The notes below the pieces were generated by a model. It was not told the origin of the DNA. It saw nothing but the letters and a program-made list of their open reading frames with translations, and ran no database searches. Made by a program: the position numbers and the translations under genes. Shown in pieces: positions 1-6,900 of a DNA stretch of 15,752 bases. Source of the stretch: HB2-32-21 sp041603535 (GTDB lineage Bacteria; Pseudomonadota; Gammaproteobacteria; Pseudomonadales; Porticoccaceae); assembly GCA_041603535.1 (NCBI GenBank), contig JBFIEE010000063.1, positions 1 to 15,752 of the forward strand, written 5' to 3'. Position 1 is the stretch's first letter. Each line of letters opens with the position of its first letter.

Positions 1-142
<142 letters not shown>

Positions 143-165
143 TCGACACATTGATCGTCCTTGTG

Positions 166-195
166 GCCGGGGCTCGCTGATAGCGATGCTCCGGC
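166..195 (+). other. Strong stem-loop between tuf and tRNA-Trp
   Basis: An outer 8-bp arm (GCCGGGGC at 166-173 with GCTCCGGC at 188-195, one G-U pair) encloses an inner 5-bp stem (TCGCT at 174-178 with AGCGA at 182-186, loop GAT). A single T is bulged at 187. The hairpin begins 24 nt after the tuf stop. It is followed by TCTGTCGTCTT, which is T-rich but not a clean U tract. It could be a weak terminator that lowers transcription into tRNA-Trp and secE, or a processing or stabilising element for the tuf mRNA 3' end. I saw no convincing promoter between it and the tRNA. Confidence 0.45.
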
Positions 196-246
196 TCTGT
201 CGTCTTGATGACTTGGAGTTTAGATCAGCCGTACGCAACAGATAAC

Positions 247-322
247 AGGCCAGTAGTTCAATTGGTAGAGCACCGGTCTCCAAAACCGGTTGTTGGGGGT
301 TCGAGTCCCTCCTGGCCTGCCA
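247..322 (+). tRNA. trpT: tRNA-Trp (anticodon CCA)
   Basis: This is a complete 76-nt cloverleaf. The acceptor arm AGGCCAG (247-253) pairs perfectly with CTGGCCT (312-318). The discriminator base is G319 and CCA is encoded at 320-322. The anticodon stem CCGGT/ACCGG (273-277/285-289) closes loop CTCCAAA, with anticodon CCA at 280-282, which reads UGG. The T arm has GGGGG/CCCTC around TTCGAGT, with one G-U pair. The body is nearly identical to E. coli tRNA-Trp; the acceptor stem differs. It lies between tuf and secE, as in Pseudomonas relatives, so it is probably cut out of a tuf-secE-nusG transcript by RNase P and 3' nucleases. Its G73 discriminator and CCA anticodon are the known tryptophanyl-tRNA synthetase identity elements. 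Confidence 0.98.
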
Positions 323-361
323 GTAAAGAGCCGTTAGGTGCAAACAGGGCAAAGGTGTGCA

Positions 362-721
362 GTGAGCGAAGACAAGGTTTTTCGGCTTGACGGCGTTAAG
401 TGGGGGCTGGTAGGGCTGCTGGTCGCTGGTGGTGTGTATGGCAATTATTACTTCGGGGCTCATCCGCTTTTGTACCGTGTGCTGGCTCTGCTTGCACTGG
501 GTGCGATGGCAGCAGCGATCGCTATGCAAACAGCCAAGGGGGCGGCTTTTCTGGAACTTGCCAGGGGTGCCAGAGTTGAGGCTGGGCGGGTCGTGTGGCC
601 GAATCGTCAGGAGCGCAATCAAACAACGTTGGTTGTCGTTGGTTTTATCCTGCTGATGGCCTTATTGTTGTGGGGGCTGGATGCCCTGGTTGGTTGGCTC
701 GCAACACTGGTTATAGGCTAG
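362..721 (+). CDS. secE: Preprotein translocase subunit SecE
   Basis: SecE is the essential clamp subunit of the SecYEG protein-conducting channel in the inner membrane. The 119-residue product has two N-terminal hydrophobic segments (about residues 10-28 and 37-60). Next comes the conserved amphipathic region carrying the family signature VVWPNRQE, then a C-terminal membrane span (LVVVGFILLMALLLWGL). This is the three-span gammaproteobacterial form. I chose GTG at 362 (MSEDKVFRL) because AAAGG at 351-355 sits 6 nt upstream and the length suits the family. An in-frame GTG at 338 would add eight residues (MQTGQRCA) with a poorer ribosome site only 15 nt after the tRNA. The stop overlaps the nusG Shine-Dalgarno region, consistent with a secE-nusG operon. 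Confidence 0.93.
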   Translation: MSEDKVFRLDGVKWGLVGLLVAGGVYGNYYFGAHPLLYRVLALLALGAMAAAIAMQTAKGAAFLELARGARVEAGRVVWPNRQERNQTTLVVVGFILLMALLLWGLDALVGWLATLVIG

Positions 722-730
722 GGGAAGGTC

Positions 731-1264
731 ATGTCAAAACGCTGGTATGTAGTCCATGCCTATTCAGGTTATGAGAAAAAGGTCGCGGCTAACCTGCGGG
801 AGCGCATCGAGCTGGCCGGTATGCAGGAAGTTTTTGGTGAAATTCTGGTGCCGACAGAAGAAGTCGTAGAGATGCGCGGTGGTCAAAAACGCAAGAGTGA
901 GCGAAAATTTTTTCCGGGTTACGTGCTGGTGCAGATGGAGCTCACTGACGATAGCTGGCACCTGGTTAAAGAGACGCCTCGGGTTATGGGCTTCATTGGC
1001 GGGAAGGCCGACAAACCTGCACCGATTACTGATCGAGAGGCTGACGCCATATTGGCGCGAGTGCATGACGCAGAGGAGGCGCCGCGGCCGAAAACGATTT
1101 TCGAGCCCGGTGAAATGGTGCGCATTGTTGACGGGCCATTCAACGATTTTAATGCCGCGGTTGAAGAAGTGAATTATGACAAAAGTAAACTGAAAGTTGC
1201 GGTGACGATTTTTGGTCGCTCCACGCCGGTGGAGCTTGATTTTACGCAGGTTGAAAAGGCCTGA
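731..1264 (+). CDS. nusG: Transcription termination/antitermination factor NusG
   Basis: NusG binds the clamp of elongating RNA polymerase through its N-terminal NGN domain. Its C-terminal KOW domain contacts Rho or ribosomal protein S10, linking transcription to termination or translation. The 177-residue protein shows the NGN domain at about residues 3-115 (RWYVVHAYSGYE, RKFFPGYVLVQM, PRVMGFIGG) and the KOW domain at about 125-177 (EPGEMVRIVDGPFNDF, then FGRSTPVELDFTQVEK). Ribosome site GGGGAAGG (721-728) precedes ATG at 731, 9 nt after the secE stop. One oddity: the usual FNG(V/T)VEEV of the KOW motif reads FNAAVEEV, so the highly conserved glycine is Ala142. The rest of the protein looks normal, so I expect it to be functional. 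Confidence 0.98.
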   Translation: MSKRWYVVHAYSGYEKKVAANLRERIELAGMQEVFGEILVPTEEVVEMRGGQKRKSERKFFPGYVLVQMELTDDSWHLVKETPRVMGFIGGKADKPAPITDREADAILARVHDAEEAPRPKTIFEPGEMVRIVDGPFNDFNAAVEEVNYDKSKLKVAVTIFGRSTPVELDFTQVEKA

Positions 1265-1272
1265 TTAAACAG

Positions 1273-1336
1273 GGTTCGTCGTACGACGGGCCGGGTAGCC
1301 AGTGAGGGGTGTAACACACCCGGAGGCGTCTAACCC
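1273..1336 (+). promoter_or_regulatory. rplK leader with candidate L1 autoregulatory site
   Basis: The nusG-rplK spacer folds almost completely. Hairpin 1 is GGTTCGTC/GACGGGCC around GTAC (1273-1292). Hairpin 2 has a basal GGGT/ACCC (1293-1296/1333-1336), GCC/GGC (1298-1300/1325-1327), an asymmetric internal loop AGTGAG versus GGA, and a 6-bp tip GGGTGT/ACACCC (1307-1312/1316-1321, loop AAC). Two stems joined by an asymmetric loop is the known L1-binding architecture. The pieces GCCAGT and GGAGGC echo GCCAGU...GGAGCC of the 23S rRNA L1 stalk as I remember it. In E. coli, L1 binds here and represses rplK-rplA translation. The structure ends just before the rplK ribosome site. The assignment is by architecture and position, not by a model search. 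Confidence 0.6.
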
Positions 1337-1351
1337 ATGAGGAGATAGGAA

Positions 1352-1783
1352 ATGGCAAAGAAGGTAATGGCGTACATCAAGCTTCAGGTGCCAGCGGGGC
1401 AGGCAAATCCAAGCCCGCCGGTTGGTCCGGCCCTTGGCCAGCGTGGTGTCAATATCATGGAGTTCTGCAAAGCATTCAATGCGCAGACGCAGAGTCAGGA
1501 GCAGGGTTTACCCATACCTGTTGTCATCACCGTTTATAGTGATCGTAGTTTTACGTTCATCATGAAAACGCCCCCGGCGTCTGTCTTGCTCAGGAAGGCG
1601 GCGGGCGTGAAGAAAGGCAGTAGTCGTCCCAATACGGACAAAGTGGGTAAAGTGACGAAAGCCCAGATCGAGGAAATTGCGGCTCAAAAAATGCCGGATT
1701 TGACCGCCGCAGACCTCGCGTCGGCGGTGCGCACAATTGCAGGCACTGCAAGAAGTGCTGGCCTTGAAGTGGAGGGCCTGTGA
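1352..1783 (+). CDS. rplK: 50S ribosomal protein L11
   Basis: L11 binds the GTPase-associated centre of 23S rRNA at the base of the L12 stalk. It modulates EF-G and release-factor action and the stringent response through RelA. The 143-residue protein has the N-terminal domain with the proline-rich motif ANPSPPVGPALGQ (about residues 23-35), where thiostrepton binds between protein and rRNA. It also has the C-terminal rRNA-binding domain (RPNTDKVGKVTKAQIEEIA, ending VRTIAGTARSAGLEVEGL). Length and motifs are standard. Ribosome site AGGAGA (1339-1344) lies about 7 nt before the ATG. The stop TGA at 1781-1783 overlaps the rplA ATG by one base, so L11 and L1 are probably translationally coupled, as is known in E. 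coli. Confidence 0.99.
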   Translation: MAKKVMAYIKLQVPAGQANPSPPVGPALGQRGVNIMEFCKAFNAQTQSQEQGLPIPVVITVYSDRSFTFIMKTPPASVLLRKAAGVKKGSSRPNTDKVGKVTKAQIEEIAAQKMPDLTAADLASAVRTIAGTARSAGLEVEGL

Positions 1784-2478
1784 TGACTAAATTGACAAAG
1801 CGTCAGCGCGCCATTCGAGAAATGATAGAGCCGGGCAAGGCCTACGGCATTGATGAGGCGGTTGCGCTTCTGAAAGCGCTGCCCGCAACAAAGTTTATGC
1901 AAACAATTGACGTGTCAGTCAATTTGGGCATTGATCCAAAAAAATCTGACCAGGTGGTGCGCGGTGCAACGACCCTGCCTCATGGTTCTGGTAAAGACAT
2001 TAAGGTGGCGGTTTTTGCTCAGGGGGAGAGCGCAGAGGCGGCTCTGGCGGCTGGCGCTGACCTGGTGGGTATGGAGGATTTGGCTGAAAAGATCAAGGGT
2101 GGGGAGCTCGGTTTCGGTGTCGTTATTGCCAGTCCCGATGCGATGCGCGTTGTTGGCCAGCTTGGCCAGATTCTCGGACCTCGCGGACTGATGCCCAATC
2201 CAAAGACCGGAACTGTCACGCCTGATGTGGCCACGGCAGTGAAGAATGCCAAGGCTGGTCAGGTCAGGTATCGGGCGGATAAGAATGGCATTATCCACGG
2301 TGGGGTCGGCAGTCTTGGTTTTGAGACCGTTGCCATTAAAGAGAACGTGCAGGCCTTGCTTGCAGATTTGAACAAGGCCAAACCAGCGTCGGCTAAAGGT
2401 ATTTACGTGCGTAAGATCACTTTATCGACGACCATGGGCCCAGGCTTGTTGATCGATCAATCGTCACTGGCTGTGTAA
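1783..2478 (+). CDS. rplA: 50S ribosomal protein L1
   Basis: L1 forms the mobile L1 stalk that guides deacylated tRNA out of the E site. It is also the translational repressor of rplK-rplA. The 231-residue protein starts MTKLTKRQR and carries the conserved core VVIASPDAMRVVGQLGQIL, GPRGLMPNPKTGTVTP, and NAKAGQVRYRADKNGIIH. This matches the two-domain L1 fold at near E. coli length (234). I chose ATG at 1783, in a TGATG overlap with the rplK stop, because GGAGGG at 1771-1776 is 6 nt upstream. The in-frame GTG at 1780 would leave only 3 nt. A candidate RNA target for L1 lies upstream of rplK at 1293-1336. Confidence 0.98.
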   Translation: MTKLTKRQRAIREMIEPGKAYGIDEAVALLKALPATKFMQTIDVSVNLGIDPKKSDQVVRGATTLPHGSGKDIKVAVFAQGESAEAALAAGADLVGMEDLAEKIKGGELGFGVVIASPDAMRVVGQLGQILGPRGLMPNPKTGTVTPDVATAVKNAKAGQVRYRADKNGIIHGGVGSLGFETVAIKENVQALLADLNKAKPASAKGIYVRKITLSTTMGPGLLIDQSSLAV

Positions 2479-2602
2479 TACGATTTCATATGACTTTTGG
2501 GGTCAGCGCGATGAACGCATGTATGGGTTTGTCGCGTCGGCCGTTAAAGACCGCAGGTTCCCCTTCTGGTTAGTGAGAAAGGGGTTTAATGGTGTGGCTA
2601 AA

Positions 2603-2632
2603 TTGTTGAGTGTTATAAATTTGGCATAGATA
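2603..2632 (+). promoter_or_regulatory. Possible sigma-70 promoter upstream of rplJ
   Basis: TTGTTG (2603-2608) and TAGATA (2627-2632) are separated by 18 nt. A GC-rich discriminator CCGCCCGCG follows, as is common for stringently controlled ribosomal promoters and much like the rpsL promoter here (TAGAAT then GCCGCC). An internal rplJ promoter is known in E. coli. Against it, this sequence lies downstream of the best L10-leader signature, so a transcript from here would lack part of that leader. It may simply be leader sequence. Confidence 0.3.
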
Positions 2633-2693
2633 CCGCCCGCGCAAACGGTGTGACCCGATGCAGTTTGATACTGGATTTGATCACCGAAGAAGG

Positions 2694-2744
2694 TTCCAGC
2701 GTTAGTTGCAAGCTGGAATGAGCAGGAAGTCGTAAGGCTTCCAG
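2694..2744 (+). promoter_or_regulatory. Competing stem-loops just upstream of the rplJ ribosome site
   Basis: TTCCAGC (2694-2700) pairs with GCTGGAA (2712-2718), loop 11 nt. GGAAG (2725-2729) pairs with CTTCC (2738-2742), loop 8 nt. The middle arm CTGGAA (2713-2718) can instead pair with TTCCAG (2739-2744), which excludes both other hairpins. The rplJ ribosome site AGGAGA begins at 2753, nine bases after this element, so switching between folds could affect initiation. The pairings are seen; the switch role is inferred. Confidence 0.4.
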
Positions 2745-2765
2745 TCAAATCTAGGAGATATTCAT

Positions 2766-3299
2766 GTGGCGTTAAATCTCGAAGACAAAAAAGCGATCGT
2801 CGCTGCTGTTAACGAGACTGCTGGCAATGCATTGTCGCTGGTAATTGCCGATGCGCGTGGTGTTAACGTAGGGCATATTACCGCTCTGCGCAAGTTGGCC
2901 AGGGAGGCCAACGTAGATCTGCGTATCGTCAAGAACTCGCTCGCAAAGCGTGCTTTTCAGGGCACTGATTTCGAATGTGTCGAGGAGTTGCTGGTCGGTC
3001 CATCCCTGTTTGGGTTTTCAATGGCGGATCCTGGTGCAGCGGCACGGCTGTTCAAGGATTTTGCTAAAGGCAATGACAACTTTACCGTAAAGGGTTTAGC
3101 AATCAGCGGTGAGATGCTCGCCAGCGATCAGCTGGATGTGCTGGCCACCCTGCCGACTCGTGATCAGGCGTTGGCGCAGCTGGTGAGTGTGATGATTGCG
3201 CCGGTTGTTAAGTTGGTGCGTACGTTTAATGAAGTGCCGACCAAGGTAACTCGCGCAGTCGCGGCCGTTCGTGATCAAAAACAGGAAGAAGCTGCTTAG
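2766..3299 (+). CDS. rplJ: 50S ribosomal protein L10
   Basis: L10 anchors the L12 dimers to 23S rRNA, building the stalk that recruits translational GTPases. Together with L12 it represses its own mRNA. The 177-residue protein begins MALNLEDKKAIVAAV. It shows the RNA-binding globular domain (ADARGVNVGHITALRKLARE, RIVKNSLAKRAF, LVGPSLFGFS) and a helical C-terminal tail that docks L12 dimers (about residues 135-177). The start is GTG at 2766, 7 nt after AGGAGA (2753-2758), which restores the conserved N-terminus. An ATG at 2764 in another frame opens a three-codon ORF (ATG TGG CGT TAA) overlapping this start. rplL follows after 46 nt. Confidence 0.98.
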   Translation: MALNLEDKKAIVAAVNETAGNALSLVIADARGVNVGHITALRKLAREANVDLRIVKNSLAKRAFQGTDFECVEELLVGPSLFGFSMADPGAAARLFKDFAKGNDNFTVKGLAISGEMLASDQLDVLATLPTRDQALAQLVSVMIAPVVKLVRTFNEVPTKVTRAVAAVRDQKQEEAA

Positions 3300-3345
3300 G
3301 CGGTTTCGTTTTTCTTAAATTATTTGTGAACCAGGAGATCGAGTC

Positions 3346-3723
3346 ATGGCTCTATCGAAAGAAGAAATTTTAGAAGCAATTGCAGAAATGAGTGTTATGG
3401 ATGTTGTTGGGCTTGTTTCCGCTATGGAGGAAAAGTTCGGTGTTTCTGCGGCCGCTGCCGTAGCAGTTGCTGCAGCGCCCGCTGCCGGAGACGCGGCTGT
3501 CGCTGAAGAACAAACCGAATTTGATATCGTTCTGGCTTCCGTTGGTGAAAAGAAAGTCAACGTCATCAAGGCGGTTCGCGCCATAACTGGCCTTGGTCTC
3601 AAGGAAGCGAAGGACCTGGTTGATGGTGCTCCTGCCACAGTCAAGGAAGCTGCTTCAAAAGATGAAGCCGCCGCAGCCAAGTCGCAACTTGAAGAAGCTG
3701 GCGCTACTGTCGAACTGAAATAA
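3346..3723 (+). CDS. rplL: 50S ribosomal protein L7/L12
   Basis: L12 is the multicopy stalk protein that recruits and stimulates EF-Tu, EF-G, IF2 and RF3. The 125-residue acidic protein has an N-terminal dimerisation and L10-binding helix pair (about residues 1-33). An alanine-rich flexible hinge follows (about 34-55), then the C-terminal factor-binding domain (EKKVNVIKAVRAITGLGLKEAKDLVDGAP). Ribosome site AGGAGA (3333-3338) is 7 nt before the ATG. It is the last r-protein gene before the rpoB spacer, and a terminator-like hairpin 45 nt downstream should make its mRNA more abundant than rpoBC. That fits L12 being present in several copies per ribosome. Confidence 0.99.
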   Translation: MALSKEEILEAIAEMSVMDVVGLVSAMEEKFGVSAAAAVAVAAAPAAGDAAVAEEQTEFDIVLASVGEKKVNVIKAVRAITGLGLKEAKDLVDGAPATVKEAASKDEAAAAKSQLEEAGATVELK

Positions 3724-3724
3724 G

Positions 3725-3764
3725 TTTGCATAACGCAAATCTGGGCGTGTCCGGGTTAACCGGA
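3725..3764 (+). other. Two small stem-loops after rplL
   Basis: TTTGC/GCAAA (3725-3729/3735-3739, loop ATAAC) starts right after the rplL stop. TCCGG/CCGGA (3750-3754/3760-3764) has loop GTTAA. The second loop is identical to the loop of the terminator hairpin that follows at 3768. They may protect the rplL mRNA 3' end or act as a processing region. An RNase III site lies in this spacer in E. coli, but the stems here look too short for a classic RNase III duplex on their own. Confidence 0.4.
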
Positions 3765-3767
3765 GGC

Positions 3768-3798
3768 AAGGCTGGTGAGGTTAACTCGCCAGCCTTTT
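3768..3798 (+). terminator. Attenuator-type intrinsic terminator between rplL and rpoB
   Basis: A 12-bp stem AAGGCTGGTGAG/CTCGCCAGCCTT (3768-3779/3785-3796, one T-G pair) with loop GTTAA leads into a TTTT run (3795-3798) and then CCC. The stem is strong but the U tract is short, as expected of a leaky terminator. Partial termination between rplL and rpoB is established in E. coli, where it keeps polymerase subunits below r-protein levels. A further hairpin TTTCCC/GGGAAA (3796-3801/3808-3813) can pair with the end of the U tract and may affect its strength. Confidence 0.75.
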
Positions 3799-3855
3799 CC
3801 CGCTTGTGGGAAAGACGTATTACGCCGGGCGACTGATTTTGCCGTTGTAACGCGG

Positions 3856-3877
3856 TGAGGCGGTAGTTACCGCTTCA
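3856..3877 (+). other. Stem-loop in the rpoB leader
   Basis: TGAGGCGGT (3856-3864) pairs with ACCGCTTCA (3869-3877) around AGTT, giving 9 bp with one G-U pair. It lies 26 nt upstream of the rpoB ribosome site GGGGAAG (3903-3909). I see no clear promoter in the rplL-rpoB spacer. The hairpin may be part of the rpoB translational control region known from E. coli, but no sequence-specific evidence supports that. Confidence 0.35.
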
Positions 3878-3913
3878 GGAACATCCGAAAAGCTAACGAG
3901 CTGGGGAAGATTA

Positions 3914-6900
3914 ATGGCCTATTCATATACAGAGAAAAAACGGATTCGTAAAGACTTTGGCAAATTGCCGCAGGTGATGGATCAGCCCTACCTTCTCGCG
4001 ATACAGCTCGATTCCTATCGAAAATTTACCCAGACCGGCGTGGCCCTGGACGATCGCGCGAACACGGGTTTGCACGCGGCATTCAATTCGGTGTTTCCGA
4101 TCGAGAGTTATTCCGGTAATGCGCGCCTCGAATACGTTGATTATAAGCTCGGCAAGCCAGTGTTTGATGTTCAGGAATGTAAGCTGCGCGGCTCAACCTA
4201 TGCGGTGCCCCTGCGAGTTCGGGTTCGGTTACTGCTGATTGACAAGGATTCCGCCAATAAAACCATCAAGGATATCAAGGAGCAGGAAGTCTATATGGGG
4301 GAGATCCCCCTGATGACGGATCACGGCACATTTATCATTAACGGTACCGAGCGGGTAATAGTATCCCAGTTGCATAGATCGCCAGGCGTATTTTTTGACC
4401 ATGACAAGGGAAAGACCCACTCTTCGGGGAAGCTGCTCTATTCAGCGCGCATTATTCCTTACCGCGGCTCCTGGCTAGATTTTGAGTTTGACCCCAAGGA
4501 TCTCGTCTATGTGCGAATCGACCGGCGTCGCAAACTGCCGGCGACCATATTGTTGCGCGCCATGGGCTACAGTACGGAAGAAATGATAGCGATGTTCTTT
4601 GAAACATCTACTTTCCGGCTCGACAAGTCTGACCAGTTTGTCTTTGAGCTGGAGCCTTCGCGCCTGCGTGGTGAGCTGGCTGTTTTTGACATTGTAGGTA
4701 AAGGTGGCAAGGTTATTGTCGAGGAGGGACGCCGTATTACGGCGCGTCATATTCGCCAGCTTGAGACCGACGGTATTACTGAAATGGTCGTTCCAGAGGA
4801 GTACTTGCTAGGCAGGTCGATCGCGCGGGACATGGTTAATGAAGAAACCGGCGAAGTCCTGTTTGAATGTAATACGCTGATTACGGAAGAAGTTATTGCA
4901 GGTATTCGCAAGCAGAAACTCGATAAAATTGACACCATTTACACCAACGATCTCGATTGTGGGCCGTTTATCTCGGAGACGCTTCGTATAGACGGAACGC
5001 GGACAGAGCTTGATGCGCTGGTAGAAATATACCGAATGATGCGTCCAGGCGAACCGCCCACCAAGGACTCTGCTGAGAATCTTTTTAAAAATCTGTTTTT
5101 TAGTGCCGATCGCTATGATCTCTCTGCGGTGGGTCGAATGAAATTCAACCGTCGTCTCGGGCGGGAGGAAGTAGAAGGTGCGGGTATTTTGGCCCGTGAG
5201 GATATTGTTGACGTATTCAAGGTGCTTATTGCGATTCGTAATGGTCAGGGCGTCGTTGACGATATTGATCACCTGGGTAACCGTCGCGTCCGTTCGGTCG
5301 GTGAAATGGCTGAGAATCAGTTCCGCATTGGCCTGGTGCGTGTTGAGCGAGCGGTTAAGGAACGCTTGTCCGTTGCCGAATCAGAGGGTTTGATGCCCCA
5401 GGATATGGTGAACGCCAAACCGGTTGCTGCCGCCATGAAGGAGTTTTTTGGCTCAAGCCAGCTGTCGCAGTTCATGGACCAGAACAACCCCTTGTCTGAA
5501 GTGACCCACAAGCGGCGCGTTTCTGCCCTGGGCCCAGGCGGCTTGACACGGGAGCGAGCGGGCTTTGAGGTGCGCGACGTACACCCGACGCATTACGGTC
5601 GGGTTTGTCCGATCGAAACCCCGGAAGGGCCAAACATCGGTTTGATTAACTCGCTGGCAAATTATGCGCGGACCAATGATTATGGCTTTCTTGAAACGCC
5701 ATATCGGCGGGTCGCGGCAGGCCAGGTGACCGATGAAATTGAGTACCTGTCGGCGATTAACGAAGCCGAGTACGTGATCGCGCAAGCTTCGGCCACGGTC
5801 GATAAGAAAGGTAAGTTGAGCCAGGAGCTGGTGGCGGTGCGTCATCAGGGTGAATTTACTGTCCGGCAGCCCGAAGATGTCCAGTACATGGATGTTTCGC
5901 CGCGCCAGGTCGTCTCGGTGGCCGCTTCTCTTGTACCGTTTCTCGAGCATGATGATGCTAACCGCGCCTTGATGGGTTCCAACATGCAGCGACAGGCGGT
6001 GCCTACGCTGAAAACCGATAAGCCTCTGGTCGGTACTGGTATTGAGCGTGTGCTTGCTGGCGATTCCGGGGTCTGTGTTGTGGCGCGTCGGGGTGGCGTC
6101 ATTGAAAGTGCCGATGCCGCGCGCATAGTTGTGCGTGTTAATGATGACGAAGTTGAGTCGGGCGACGCCGGTGTTGATATCTACAACCTGATCAAGTACA
6201 CCCGGTCCAATCAGAATACCTGTATTAACCAGCGCGCCATCGTTGGCGGTGGCGATGTAGTAGAGCGCGGTGATATTCTCGCGGACGGGCCCTCTGTGGA
6301 CCTCGGCGAACTTGCGCTCGGGCAAAACATGCGCATCGCATTTATGCCGTGGAATGGCTACAACTTTGAAGATTCCATACTTGTATCTGAGCGAGTGGTA
6401 GAAGAAGACCGGTTTACCACCATCCATATTCAGGAGCTGACCTGTGTTGCCCGTGACACGAAGCTGGGCCCTGAAGAGATTACTGCGGATATTCCCAATG
6501 TCGGTGAGTCGGCGTTGGCGCGTCTTGACGAGTCGGGTATCGTATACATTGGCGCCGAAGTAAATTCAGGCGATATTCTGGTCGGTAAGGTGACACCGAA
6601 AGGCGAAACACAACTGACGCCAGAAGAAAAGTTGCTGCGGGCGATCTTTGGTGAGAAAGCCAGCGACGTAAAAGACACTTCGCTGCGGGTTCCCGGTAGC
6701 ACCAAAGGTACGGTTATAGATGTCCAGGTGTTTACGCGGGAAGGTCTGGAAAAGGATGCGCGGTCCAATGAAATTGAAAAAGCTGAGCTCAATCAGTTCC
6801 GTAAAGACATAAATGATGAGTACCGCATTATGGAAAATGCCACTTTCGAGCGACTGCGTCGCTCGCTGGTCGGCAAGGGTGTGGTCAAGGCGCCGGAGCT

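Larger units (their letters stand above)
2530..2760 (+). promoter_or_regulatory. rplJ leader, candidate L10(L12)4 autoregulatory RNA
   Basis: The 287-nt rplA-rplJ spacer has no gene and is rich in RNA structure. Its first part reads GGCCGTTAAAGACCGCAGG (2539-2557). Then comes a hairpin CCCCTT/AAGGGG (2560-2565/2579-2584) followed by TTTAAT, and later GCGCAAACGGTG (2639-2650). An AAAGACCGCAGG block, a hairpin and a downstream ACGGTG is how I remember gammaproteobacterial L10 leaders, where the L10-L12 complex binds and represses rplJ-rplL translation. The exact fold and borders are not established by eye. A promoter-like sequence lies inside it (2603-2632), and a pair of competing hairpins lies at its 3' end (2694-2744), close to the rplJ ribosome site. 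Confidence 0.5.

Noticed and set aside
338..361. Upstream GTG start for secE
   Set aside because: It has a poorer ribosome site, adds MQTGQRCA that does not look like SecE, and lies only 15 nt from the tRNA CCA end.
1236..1268. TTGATT and GATTAA near the nusG end as an rplK promoter
   Set aside because: The spacing is 21 nt and no other pair fits, so rplK is better explained by read-through from nusG.
2449..2460. Perfect 12-bp palindrome TTGATCGATCAA
   Set aside because: It codes for part of the L1 C-terminus (Leu-Ile-Asp-Gln) and has no partner copy nearby. It is probably chance, not an operator.
5453..6427. Minus-strand ORF of 324 codons inside rpoB
   Set aside because: It lies wholly antisense to a strongly conserved coding region, its composition is that of a codon shadow, and I recognise no domain. 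The same applies to the other long antisense ORFs in rpoB, rpoC and fusA.
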